A stretch of 64,000 nucleotides of DNA from Gemmatimonadaceae bacterium (GTDB taxonomy: Bacteria; Latescibacterota; UBA2968; UBA8231): the NCBI GenBank assembly GCA_026706075.1, contig JAPOZM010000007.1, positions 62,001-126,000 on the forward strand, written 5' to 3'. Shown here piece by piece: positions 42,558 through 51,260 of the stretch (position 1 is the stretch's first letter; the number at the start of each line of letters is the position of its first letter). Made by a program: the position numbers and the translations under genes. The notes below the pieces were generated by a model that did no database searches, was not told where the DNA came from, and was given only the letters and a program-made list of their open reading frames with translations.

Positions 42558-43864
42558 GGGGACGCGCGGCGAAGGCATCTCTCAAGGGGGCCCGGGCAGG
42601 ACGGGCCCGAGGCGCAGCGTCCGTGGGGAAGCCGTCCGGTCCCAACGCCCGCCAGACCGACAGCGGAAGGCTGCGCGCCGCCTGGGGCGATCCCGTCGAC
42701 GAGGGCGCCGTGCGCCAGATCCACGCCTGCATGGCCGACGGCACCGGCGCCGTAGGCGGCGTCCTCATGGCCGACCACCACCTCGGGTACTCCATGCCGG
42801 TGGGGGGAGTGGTCGCCTACGAGGGCCGCATCTCCCCCTCGGGAGTGGGCTACGACATCGCCTGCGGCAACAAGGCGGTGCGCGTCGCCCTCACCGCCGA
42901 CGAGGTGCGGCCCCGGATCGCCGAGTTGATGGACGAAATCTGGGAGACGATCTCCTTCGGCATCGGCCGCAGGAACAAGGAGCCGGTGGACCATCCCCTC
43001 TTCGACGACGACCCCGCCTGGAGCATCGACGTGGCGGCGGGGCTCCGCAGCCTGGCCCGGGGGCAGCTCGGCACCGTGGGGGCCGGCAACCACTACGTCG
43101 ACGTCTTCGCCGACGGGGAGGACCGCGTCTGGATCGGCGTCCACTTCGGCTCCCGCGGCCTCGGCCACCGGCTGGCGACCCACTTCATGCGCCTCGGAGG
43201 TGGGTCCGACGACTTCCATGCCCCTCCCGTGCTCTTCGACGTCGACTCCCGGGCGGGGGAGGAGTACCGCGCCTGCATGGAGCTGGCCGGACGCTACGCC
43301 TACGCCGGCCGCGACTGGGTCTGCGGCCGGGTCTGCGAGATCCTCGGGTCGGCGGCCCTCGAGGAGGTCCACAACCACCACAACTTCGCCTGGCTCGAGG
43401 AGCACGGCGGCCGCCGGCTGTGGGTCGTGCGCAAGGGCGCCACTCCCGCCTTCCCCGGACAGCGCGGCTTCATCGGCGGCTCCATGGGCGACGTCTCCGT
43501 GATCGTCGAGGGCGTCGACACGGAGGAGGCGGCCCGGGGCTACCGCTCCACCGTGCACGGCGCCGGCCGGGTCATGTCGCGCACCGCCGCCGCCGGCCGG
43601 GTCCGCTGGAGGAGGGGGAAGGGAGGCCGCAAGAGGCCGGTAGTCGTCAAGGAGGGCCGGATCAGCCGCCAGATGATGGAGGACTGGGTCCGCGACTGGG
43701 GCGTGGAGCTGCGCGGCGCCGGCACCGACGAGTCGCCCCACTGCTACAAGCGGCTGCCGGAGGTGCTGGAGCACCACGCCGGCTCGGTCCGCGTGCTGCA
43801 CACCCTCCAGCCCCTGGGGGTGGCCATGGCCGGCCCCGAGACCCACGACCCCTACCGGGACTAG
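42554..43864 (+). CDS. rtcB: RtcB RNA ligase
   Basis: The 436-residue protein has the RtcB manganese and GTP motifs: SPSGVGYDIACGNKAVR (Cys and Asp for metal), VGAGNHYVDV, IGVHFGSRGLG, EVHNHHNFAWLEEH (His metal site), RKGATPAFPGQRGFIGGSMG and VHGAGRVMSR, where the His of HGAGR is guanylylated. RtcB joins 3'-phosphate or cyclic-phosphate RNA to 5'-OH ends. The N-terminus carries an Arg/Lys-rich extension of about 35 residues. No RtcA, archease or RtcR gene is adjacent; the HTH gene upstream is the only neighbour and overlaps it. Confidence 0.93.
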   Translation: MRGRAAKASLKGARAGRARGAASVGKPSGPNARQTDSGRLRAAWGDPVDEGAVRQIHACMADGTGAVGGVLMADHHLGYSMPVGGVVAYEGRISPSGVGYDIACGNKAVRVALTADEVRPRIAELMDEIWETISFGIGRRNKEPVDHPLFDDDPAWSIDVAAGLRSLARGQLGTVGAGNHYVDVFADGEDRVWIGVHFGSRGLGHRLATHFMRLGGGSDDFHAPPVLFDVDSRAGEEYRACMELAGRYAYAGRDWVCGRVCEILGSAALEEVHNHHNFAWLEEHGGRRLWVVRKGATPAFPGQRGFIGGSMGDVSVIVEGVDTEEAARGYRSTVHGAGRVMSRTAAAGRVRWRRGKGGRKRPVVVKEGRISRQMMEDWVRDWGVELRGAGTDESPHCYKRLPEVLEHHAGSVRVLHTLQPLGVAMAGPETHDPYRD

Positions 43865-43957
43865 CCCCCGCGCCCTGATGCGGCCCCGGCTGTTGCTCGA
43901 TCGCCGTCCCCACGTAGCCGGTGACCACGATGTCGGCGCCCGCCGGACTTGCGCAAC

Positions 43958-45115
43958 TCAGGCCGACCCCTGATCCGCCCGCGGCACCCACCTCGGGTGG
44001 TCCGCACCCCGTCCGTCCATGCCCCGGGTGAGGAGCCGCTGGTTCCGCCCATCCCCATCCGCCACCCAGACGGCCGGCGGTTCACCCGTCTTCGCCCGGC
44101 AGAAGACGATCTGCCGGCCGTCGGGTGACTCGCTCTGCCGGAAGTCCCAGACCGGCGGGTCGGAGCGGGTTAGCCGCACGAGGGCGCCATCGCCCGGATC
44201 GATCCGGCAGATCTCGGTGCCGCCGCGGGCCAGCTCCGGCTTGAAATCGCGGTTGAAGTGGTCCATGTCCGGACGCTGCGGCTGGTGCTCCCAGGGCACC
44301 TTGGAGCCGGGCAGCCGGCGCGCCACCAGGATCGACCCGTCCCGCGACCAGACCGGCATGTTGGAACCGCCCCCTTTGGTATCGGGAGAGCCGTAGGACG
44401 CCCCGAACCACAGGGCCTGCCCGTCCGTCAGCTGCCGCTGCCCGGAGCCGTCCGGGCGGCTGATGAACAAATCGGACCAGTCGTGACCGGAGTCGTGCCG
44501 GAAGAGGCATCCCTGGTAGACAATCCACTCGCCGTCGGGGGACCAGTTCGGACCGAAGTACAGGTATTCCTCGTGAGCCGCCACCAGGACGCGGTTCCCC
44601 CCGTCCACGTCGCTGGTCCAGATGTGGTACCCCGATGGACCGGCCAGGTGAAAGGCGATCCGGCTGCCGTCCGGACTGAGACTGAGTCCGTATGCCAGGC
44701 CCTCGCCCGCCTGGGTCACCTCGCGCGCATCCGTGCCGTCCAGGTTCATGTTGTAGGCCTGGGCCGTCCTGTCCTCAAAGACGACCTGCACGAGCATGCG
44801 CCCGTCCTTCAGCAGCAGGTACGGTCTCGGCGAGACCGTCATGCGCTCGTGCGTGAGGATCTCTTCGAGCGTGTCCCGCACGGGATCGTAGATCCAGGTG
44901 TGGGTGGGCGTCAGGTGGTAGTACTCGTCGAAGGACCTGCCCGGCCCGTCGCGCCGCGCCTCCATGCTGGTGAGCAGCATCCGGCCGTCCGCGAAGAACT
45001 CGCCGGGGTGCCAGGTCTCCTGGAGGGGCACGTCGAAGTCGAAGTAGCGCAGACCGCTGCCGTCGGCGTTGATGATCGCCGTCCGGCCCTGCGACACGAA
45101 GACGATGCGGTCCAT
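43958..45115 (-). CDS. TolB/PD40-type beta-propeller protein
   Basis: The 385-residue protein has repeated propeller blades (NMNLDGTDAREVTQ, LSLSPDGSRIAFHLAG, WSPDGEWIVYQG, SRPDGSGQRQLTDG, ESPDGRQIVFCRA and others), with SPDG turns typical of TolB/PD40 and oligogalacturonate-lyase-like propellers. There is no signal peptide. The start overlaps the stop of the beta-helix gene (TGATG). In the operon it may bind or cleave the same glycan; not shown. Confidence 0.82.
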   Translation of the reverse strand: MDRIVFVSQGRTAIINADGSGLRYFDFDVPLQETWHPGEFFADGRMLLTSMEARRDGPGRSFDEYYHLTPTHTWIYDPVRDTLEEILTHERMTVSPRPYLLLKDGRMLVQVVFEDRTAQAYNMNLDGTDAREVTQAGEGLAYGLSLSPDGSRIAFHLAGPSGYHIWTSDVDGGNRVLVAAHEEYLYFGPNWSPDGEWIVYQGCLFRHDSGHDWSDLFISRPDGSGQRQLTDGQALWFGASYGSPDTKGGGSNMPVWSRDGSILVARRLPGSKVPWEHQPQRPDMDHFNRDFKPELARGGTEICRIDPGDGALVRLTRSDPPVWDFRQSESPDGRQIVFCRAKTGEPPAVWVADGDGRNQRLLTRGMDGRGADHPRWVPRADQGSA

Positions 45116-47172
45116 CAGCGGCGGCGCCGCTTCGGGCGCGGCGGGGACGGGTGCGGACGGTACTCGTCCCGGCGCAGGCCGATGCGCTCCAGCGGCAGTG
45201 GCTGGAAGCCGGTGACGCGAAGGATCCGGGCGTCGTCACGCAGGGCCCAACCGGCGCGGGCCGGGTCCTCCGGGTCGACCCAGCCCGGATCGCCGGCCTC
45301 GGGGACGAGCCAGTTGTCGCGGATGTCGATGAGCTCCTCCTCGGCCAGCCAGAAGATCCGCAGCCACCAGCCTTCGACGAAGAGATTGCGCAGGAAGCGG
45401 TTGCCCTCGGGCGGCACGCCCGTGCCGGCCGCGACCCAGCGGTCGATCTCCATCAGCTCGGGATAGCGCTCCGACCAGGGAGGGTTGTGGTGGTCCATCT
45501 CCCGCAGGCTCTTGGCCAGCCCCAGCACCCCGTTCGCCCAGACCGGGCTCTTGTCGAGGCCGCGGGCGTCGATGCCGATGGCCGGGTGGTTGTCGACGAA
45601 GACGTTGTTCTCCACGAGGCAGTCGCGCCCGCCCCCGATGCCGACGGCGCACTGGGTGTTCACGATCAGGTTGCCGTACACGGTGATGCCGCTGACGCAG
45701 TCGTCGAGATAGACGACGAGGGCTTCGCCGTTGCCGGGACCGCGGATGTCGTGCATGTGGTTGTAGCGAATGATGTTGTCGCGGTAGGTCCAGTTGCGGC
45801 CCGTGTAGATGGCGCCCACGTCGCCGGTCTCGTGACAGACGTGGTGGATGTGGTTGTACTCGATCAGGTGGTTGTTGCCCCAGAACAGGATGGCGCAGTG
45901 CGGGTGGTCGTGGATCTCGTTGTGGGAGACGCGCGTGCCGACGCCCTCCAGGTTCACGGCCGGGTAGTAGCAGCGCGACCAGCGGGCCTGGTGATGGAAG
46001 TGGCAGTTGTGGACGAAGTGCCGGCAGGGGGTGATGCTCTTGCGGTCGCCGCCGCTGAGGCTGACGCCGCCGTCGCCGTTGTTCCAGATGTCGCAGCTCT
46101 GCACCCCGTGGTCGGTGCCGCCGTCGATCCAGACGCCGTAGTTGCCGGTGTTCGAGATGCGGCACCCGGCGACCAGGCAGCCGGTGCCGCCTTTGACGGC
46201 GACGGCGTGGCCCCGGGTCGCCGTGAGCTCGAGGTCGCGCAGGACGACGTGGCGGGCGCCACCGAGGGCGACGAGGGGACTCTCGAGCAGCGACAGCATG
46301 ACCTCGGCGCCCCTCAGGGGCCTGGGCGGCCACAGGTAGAGGATGCCGGCGGCGCGGTCGACGAAGTACTCGCCCGGCGAGTCGAGCTCCTCGAGAATGT
46401 TGAGGAAGTAGATCCGGTTTCCCGGCTTGAACCCGTAGTTGCCGTGAGGCGGGCGGGTCTTGACGAGCCGCGCCTCGACGTCGATGGAGGCGATGCGCTC
46501 GTAGCTGTTGGCCCAGTCGTAGGCCCAGTAGCCGTGCACCCAGGCGTCGTCCACGGCCGCCCACCGGCGCGGGCGGTCCCCTTCGTAGAAGAAGCCTTCT
46601 TCCAGGAGCCCCAGCTGCATGCCGTGGCCGTCGTCGCGGCTCTTGCCCTCGGGAAAGCCGGCCATGCGGGAAAACGGCTCGTCGCCATCGGCGTTCGGCC
46701 AGCGGGCCACCGTCTGGGGCTCGCCGTCGACGAAGAGCTCCACGTGGGCCGCCGTCATCTGGCGGCCGAAACCGCGCGACCGCATCGGCGGCAGGCGCCC
46801 GAGGCCGAGGGCCTTCAGGTCCACCTGGCGCACGTGGCGGCGGGCGGCGGGGTCCAGCCGCGCCCGGACGGTGGGATCGCGCACCGGGGTGAAGCCGGAG
46901 AGGGTGATGCCGCCGAGGAGGCGTACCCGCTGATCCGGCAGGGGGCGCCAGGTCACCGGGGCCTCGGGACGGCCACCGTCGCGGCGGCCCAGGCGCAGGC
47001 TCTCGGACAGCGGGTAGTCGCCGCCGCCTATCCAGACGGTGCTGCCGGCGCGCTCTTCCGCCGGCAGGGCTCGCAGGGCATCGCGGGCGCGGGCGAGGGT
47101 GGCGAAAGGCCGCTTCCGGGTTCCGGAGTGCGTGTCCCTGCCATCGACGGCGACGTGGATCTCAACGCTCAC
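45115..47172 (-). CDS. Right-handed parallel beta-helix protein
   Basis: The 685-residue protein begins VEIHVAVDGRDTHSGTRKRP with PFATLARARDALR, the DUF1565-like opening of beta-helix carbohydrate-active proteins, and continues with many PbH1-like turns (CRISNTGNYGVWIDGGTDHG, HNEIHDHPHCAILFWGNNHL, NHIHHVCHETGDVGAIYTGR, NNVFVDNHPAIGIDARG). GTG 47172 is the start, with GGAG eight bases upstream. These folds hold polysaccharide lyases and glycosidases. Catalytic residues cannot be assigned. No signal peptide is visible. It starts 44 bases after the preceding Gfo/Idh gene. Confidence 0.85.
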   Translation of the reverse strand: MSVEIHVAVDGRDTHSGTRKRPFATLARARDALRALPAEERAGSTVWIGGGDYPLSESLRLGRRDGGRPEAPVTWRPLPDQRVRLLGGITLSGFTPVRDPTVRARLDPAARRHVRQVDLKALGLGRLPPMRSRGFGRQMTAAHVELFVDGEPQTVARWPNADGDEPFSRMAGFPEGKSRDDGHGMQLGLLEEGFFYEGDRPRRWAAVDDAWVHGYWAYDWANSYERIASIDVEARLVKTRPPHGNYGFKPGNRIYFLNILEELDSPGEYFVDRAAGILYLWPPRPLRGAEVMLSLLESPLVALGGARHVVLRDLELTATRGHAVAVKGGTGCLVAGCRISNTGNYGVWIDGGTDHGVQSCDIWNNGDGGVSLSGGDRKSITPCRHFVHNCHFHHQARWSRCYYPAVNLEGVGTRVSHNEIHDHPHCAILFWGNNHLIEYNHIHHVCHETGDVGAIYTGRNWTYRDNIIRYNHMHDIRGPGNGEALVVYLDDCVSGITVYGNLIVNTQCAVGIGGGRDCLVENNVFVDNHPAIGIDARGLDKSPVWANGVLGLAKSLREMDHHNPPWSERYPELMEIDRWVAAGTGVPPEGNRFLRNLFVEGWWLRIFWLAEEELIDIRDNWLVPEAGDPGWVDPEDPARAGWALRDDARILRVTGFQPLPLERIGLRRDEYRPHPSPPRPKRRRR

Positions 47173-47216
47173 GGTGGGTCTCCATATGAAGGGTACGCCG
47201 AGGCCAGCCGGCGCCG

Positions 47217-48209
47217 CTAGCGCGCCCTGACCGTGGTCCGGGTGCGGTCGCTCTTGCGGATCATGTCCATCAGCTTTGCGAAGCGCAGGCCGACCTCGGG
47301 CGGACAGGGATTGGCCTGTCGGCCGGCCCGGACCTTGAGGAACTGCTCCCACACGCCCCGGGAGCGGGGGTGGCGGACCTCGGCGAAGGCGCTCTCCTTC
47401 AGCGGTTTGAAGAGCAGCCGCTCTCCCCAGATACCGGTCCGCAGGATCCCCCGGTCGCCGATGACGGTGACTTCCGAGGTGCAGTGGATGGAGTCGCCGG
47501 CCGCCGCCAGCGAGAGCAGGGTGCCGTCGCGGAAGCGGCCGCTGACGGTCGAGTTGATGTCGACGGGGGTGCCGCGGTCATCCATGAGAGCGCAGACCTC
47601 GATCACGTCCTGGTCGATGAGATCGACGACCGTGTTGACCATGTGCGATCCCGTGTCGAAGAGAAAGCCCCCTCCGGAGATCTCCGGGTCCTGCCGCCAC
47701 TGGCCGACGGTGACCACCTTCCAGTTCTGGTGCACGTAGGCGGAGACGGACGTTATGCGGCCGAGCTTTCCGCCCGCGATCATCTGTTTGGCCTTCCTGA
47801 TCGCCGGCGACAGGCTGCCCGGGAAGGCGACGACGAGCAGCTTCCGGACCTCGTCACGGACCTTGATCAGGCGTCTCGCCTCGGAGGCGTTGATCACCAT
47901 CGGCTTCTCGAGCAGGACGTCGGCGCCGGCCCGCAGGCAGTCCCGGGCGTTCTCCAGGTGGTACTTGTGCGGCGTGGCGATGAATGCCGTGTCGGGCGCG
48001 CCCTGCGCCGCGAGGAGCGCCTTGATCGTGTCGTAGAAGGGCGGGCACCTCCGGCCCCGGCCCTCGAGCAAGTCCCGGGTCAGCTGCCGTTGGTCCTCCG
48101 CGACCTCCACGAGGCCGCAGATGCGGGTGTTGGACATGTCGAGCATGACGCTCAGGTGGTGGCGGGCCATGCCGCCCGTGCCTACGACGATCGCCGAGGT
48201 CTTCGCCAT
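47217..48209 (-). CDS. Gfo/Idh/MocA oxidoreductase
   Basis: The 330-residue protein opens SAIVVGTGGMARHHLSVMLD (NAD binding) and has FIATPHKYHLENARDCLRAG then ADVLLEKPMVINASEARRL with the EKP motif. The C-terminal half is the usual substrate domain. It leads the minus-strand operon with the beta-helix and propeller proteins, so it likely acts on a sugar released by them; that is inference. It is only loosely similar to the other Gfo/Idh at 41268-42257. Confidence 0.9.
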   Translation of the reverse strand: MAKTSAIVVGTGGMARHHLSVMLDMSNTRICGLVEVAEDQRQLTRDLLEGRGRRCPPFYDTIKALLAAQGAPDTAFIATPHKYHLENARDCLRAGADVLLEKPMVINASEARRLIKVRDEVRKLLVVAFPGSLSPAIRKAKQMIAGGKLGRITSVSAYVHQNWKVVTVGQWRQDPEISGGGFLFDTGSHMVNTVVDLIDQDVIEVCALMDDRGTPVDINSTVSGRFRDGTLLSLAAAGDSIHCTSEVTVIGDRGILRTGIWGERLLFKPLKESAFAEVRHPRSRGVWEQFLKVRAGRQANPCPPEVGLRFAKLMDMIRKSDRTRTTVRAR

Positions 48210-48358
48210 TTCTCTTCTCCGGGGGGCTACCGGCTCCCTGTGTGCGCGTGGAGGGCCTCCAATACGGGATCGACCCCCCGATTGCGGACGGTCTGGACCT
48301 CAGCCAGGCGCGATGGCACGGTCGGGTGTGTACGCGAAGGCCGGAAACGCTTACCGTA

Positions 48359-48464
48359 GTGGGAGTTGGCAGGATTCTGGAGGAATTCCCTGCCCCGGCA
48401 CGGAGGGCCTTGTGGGAGTTGGCAGGATTCTGGAGGAATTCCCTGCCCCGGCACGGAGGGCCTT
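48359..48464. repeat. 53-bp exact tandem duplication with hairpin
   Basis: Two exact copies (48359-48411 and 48412-48464). Within each, GGCAGGATTC, a short loop and GGAATTCCCTGCC form an imperfect inverted repeat, so each unit can fold into a hairpin. It lies in a 496-base gene-free stretch (48210-48705) between a divergent gene pair; I see nothing else there. Confidence 0.8.
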
Positions 48465-48705
48465 TCCGGTGGACAGAACTGCGGCAGAGCAGAGTCGGAG
48501 GAACAGCGCCCGACGGAGACGCCGCGCGCAGGCTGTTCATTGGCAGGCGGGCCAGTGGTCGGCCCGGGCCCGGCCGATGTCGAGCGCCCGTCCGGTGCAC
48601 GACGGGATCGGGGGCCGCCCCGAGGCGATGGGCCAAGGCGGATTTGCGGTCGCCCATCTGGCCGCGAAGCCGGGGCCGGAGCCGATCGACCGGGACTAGC
48701 TGGTC

Positions 48706-50424
48706 ATGGTCCGACTCCTTCCCTTCCTCCGCTGGCTCCCGGAGCTGCGCCGCCCCGGCGTCCTGCGCCGGGACCTGGTGGCCGGCGTCACCGTGGCCGC
48801 CGTGCTCGTGCCCCAGGCCATGGCCTATGCCGAGCTGGCGGGACTGCCATCCGTGTACGGCCTCTACGCCGCTTTCCTGCCGCCGGTGATCGCCGCCTTC
48901 TGGGGGTCCTCCCGGCACCTGGCCACGGGACCGGTGGCCATGGCCTCCCTGATCAGCGCCGCCACCGTGGGGTCGGTGGCCGCGGCGGGCACGGAGGCCT
49001 ATGTCTCCTGCTCGATCCTGCTGGCCCTGATGGTCGGGGTCCTGCGGCTGGCCCTCGGGGCGCTGAGGCTGGGGGTGCTCGTCAACCTGCTCTCGGTGCC
49101 GGTCATCGCCGGCTTCACCAACGCCGCCGCCCTGATCATCGCCACCTCGCAGCTGCACCACCTCCTCGGCGTGGACTCGGAGTCCGGGTCGTTCCATCTG
49201 GAGACGGTGTGGCGCGTCCTGGCCTCCGCCGCTGACCTCCGCTGGCCGACGGTGGGCATGGCGGCCCTGGCCGCCGCCATCCTCATCCTGCTGCGGCACC
49301 GTTTCGAGAAGGTCCTCGCCGCCGTGGCCGCCACCACCGCCCTCTCCTGGGTGGCCGGCTTCGACGGCGAGGTGGTGGGCCACGTTCCCGGGGGGCTGCC
49401 CGCCTTCCAGCTGCCGGCGATCGATCCCGGCCTGGTCCTGCAACTGCTGCCCGGCGCCGCGGTGCTGACTCTCATCGGCCTCATGGAAGCGATGTCGATC
49501 GCCAAGACGATCGCGGCGCGCAGCAAGCACCACATCGACGTCGACCAGGAGCTCGTCGGGCAGGGCCTGGCCAACGTGGCGGGCAGCCTCTTCGGATCGT
49601 ACGCCGTCTCCGGTTCGTTCTCGCGGTCGATGGTCAACTTCACCAACGGCGCGGTCACGGGCTTCGCCTCCGCCGTGACCTCCGCCGCCGTCCTCCTCAC
49701 CCTCCTGGTCCTCACCCCTCTCTTCCACCATCTGCCCCGGGCGACGCTGGCGGTCATCATCGTCGCCGCCGTCCTCGGCCTCGTGCGCATCCAGCCGGTC
49801 CGCCGCGCCTGGAGGGTGTCCCGCGCCGACGCCCTCATCGCGGCCGTCACTTTCGTCGCCACCCTCGCCCTGGCCCCCGCCCTACACTGGGGCATCCTCA
49901 TCGGCGTCGCCCTGTCCCTGCTGCAGTTCCTGCGCCGCACGATGCGTCCCCACGTGGCCTACCTCGCCCGGCATCCGGAGGGCCATCTCGTCGACGCCGA
50001 CGCCCACGGCCTGGCCCTCGGTCAGCGCATCGCCATCCTGCGCTTCGACGGCGGTCTCTACTTCGGGGACGCCGGCTGGTTCGAGGACAAGGTGCTCGAG
50101 GCGCTGTCGCGGCTGCCGCAGCTGCGGTATCTCGTCTTCGACGCGGGGGGCATCAACGAGATCGATGTCACCGGTGTCGAGGCCCTGCGCCGCGCCGTCG
50201 AGGAGTTGCGGGGCGTCGGGGTGGAGGTCCACGTGACCCGTGTCAAGCACGGGGTCTACCAGGTCCTCGAGAGCACCGGCCTCGCCGACGAGATTGGCGA
50301 GGCCCGCTTCCACGACTGGAACCAGCACGCCCTCGAAGAGTTGTGGGACCAGATGGAGCCGTCGTACCGGGACCGCTGTCCCCTCAACGTGTCGACTCCG
50401 GAGGACGCCGCCGATCGAGTCTGA
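48706..50424 (+). CDS. SulP-family anion transporter with STAS domain
   Basis: The 572-residue protein has the SulP membrane part with LVAGVTVAAVLVPQAMAYAE, GPVAMASLISAATVGSVAAA, about 12 helices to residue 410, and a C-terminal STAS domain (RIAILRFDGGLYFGDAGWFE, LVFDAGGINEIDVTGVEALR). SulP proteins carry sulfate, bicarbonate or other anions. SRSMVNFTNGA is the family signature near helix 8. It is a single gene, convergent with the lipoprotein gene; the substrate is not known. Confidence 0.93.
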   Translation: MVRLLPFLRWLPELRRPGVLRRDLVAGVTVAAVLVPQAMAYAELAGLPSVYGLYAAFLPPVIAAFWGSSRHLATGPVAMASLISAATVGSVAAAGTEAYVSCSILLALMVGVLRLALGALRLGVLVNLLSVPVIAGFTNAAALIIATSQLHHLLGVDSESGSFHLETVWRVLASAADLRWPTVGMAALAAAILILLRHRFEKVLAAVAATTALSWVAGFDGEVVGHVPGGLPAFQLPAIDPGLVLQLLPGAAVLTLIGLMEAMSIAKTIAARSKHHIDVDQELVGQGLANVAGSLFGSYAVSGSFSRSMVNFTNGAVTGFASAVTSAAVLLTLLVLTPLFHHLPRATLAVIIVAAVLGLVRIQPVRRAWRVSRADALIAAVTFVATLALAPALHWGILIGVALSLLQFLRRTMRPHVAYLARHPEGHLVDADAHGLALGQRIAILRFDGGLYFGDAGWFEDKVLEALSRLPQLRYLVFDAGGINEIDVTGVEALRRAVEELRGVGVEVHVTRVKHGVYQVLESTGLADEIGEARFHDWNQHALEELWDQMEPSYRDRCPLNVSTPEDAADRV

Positions 50425-50492
50425 AGGGCGGACGCTCAGGCGGGGCTGGAGACTCGGGAGAGACGGACTCCGGCGGGGGGCCGATCAGGGCT

Positions 50493-51224
50493 TCAGGAGG
50501 CCGAGGCAGTGCTCGGCTGGCGGCGGCCTCCGGGGTAGAGCCGCCCCACCTCTCGGCCGAACCGGTAGGAGATGTCGACCTTCTCCACGGGCTCGTCGCG
50601 GTAGTCGAAGCGGGTCACCGCGCCGTGGATGGTCAGCGTCAGGTCGGACACGTCCGAGTGCAGGCTGCGGAAGACGAGGAACCCCTCCAGCTCCTGGCCG
50701 CTGAAGATCATCTCCTTGGGGAACATGGTGCGGTTGAGCAGGTCCTGGCGCTCTCGGAAGCGGCCGTACTCGTTGCCCCGGTAGCCCTGGGCATAGGCGC
50801 GGTAGTAGTTCGTCAGCTGCAGGATGTCGAGGGACCAGTACTCGCGTCCGTTGTCGGCGAAGAGGGCGATCTTCATCGGATCGATGAGGACCTTGGGATA
50901 CTCGTAGTTCTTCACGCTCAGCAGGAAGACCGTGAACCGGTCTTCCGATTCCTGCTCCGGCCGCTCGGCATTGCCGTAGGTGTAGGGATTGGTCGAGTGG
51001 ACGCCTTGGACGGAGGCCGACTGGAACCGCCGGTTGAGCTCGTCCTCGGTCATGGGCCGCACGCGGACCTCCAGCCGGCCCTGGGTGAAGTGGACGCCCC
51101 CGTCGTCCTGCACCTCCAGGTGGGGGGCCTGCGACCCGAGGGGCTGAAGGGGTTCGGAGTAGTAGGAGTAGCCGCAACCGAGGGTGAGCAGAAAGAGGGG
51201 CAGGGCGGCTCCGAGGCGTCTCAT
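50493..51224 (-). CDS. Hypothetical lipoprotein
   Basis: The 243-residue product starts MRRLGAALPLFLLTLGCGYS, a signal with lipobox LTLGC, so it is lipid-anchored. The mature part (YTYGNAERPEQESEDRFTVF, LLNRTMFPKEMIFSGQELEG, FLVFRSLHSDVSDLTLTIHG) looks like beta-rich ligand-binding sequence; no family recognised. The start is 36 bases from the start of the SUMF1-type gene on the other strand, so their promoters overlap. Confidence 0.75.
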   Translation of the reverse strand: MRRLGAALPLFLLTLGCGYSYYSEPLQPLGSQAPHLEVQDDGGVHFTQGRLEVRVRPMTEDELNRRFQSASVQGVHSTNPYTYGNAERPEQESEDRFTVFLLSVKNYEYPKVLIDPMKIALFADNGREYWSLDILQLTNYYRAYAQGYRGNEYGRFRERQDLLNRTMFPKEMIFSGQELEGFLVFRSLHSDVSDLTLTIHGAVTRFDYRDEPVEKVDISYRFGREVGRLYPGGRRQPSTASAS

Positions 51225-51260
51225 CTTCCGTCCTCCGGCGAGGGCCAGTACCTTGGTCAG

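Noticed and set aside
45151-47220. Long plus-strand frame across the beta-helix gene
   Set aside because: Val/Ala/Asp-rich antisense frame without known motifs; the minus frame shows beta-helix repeats.
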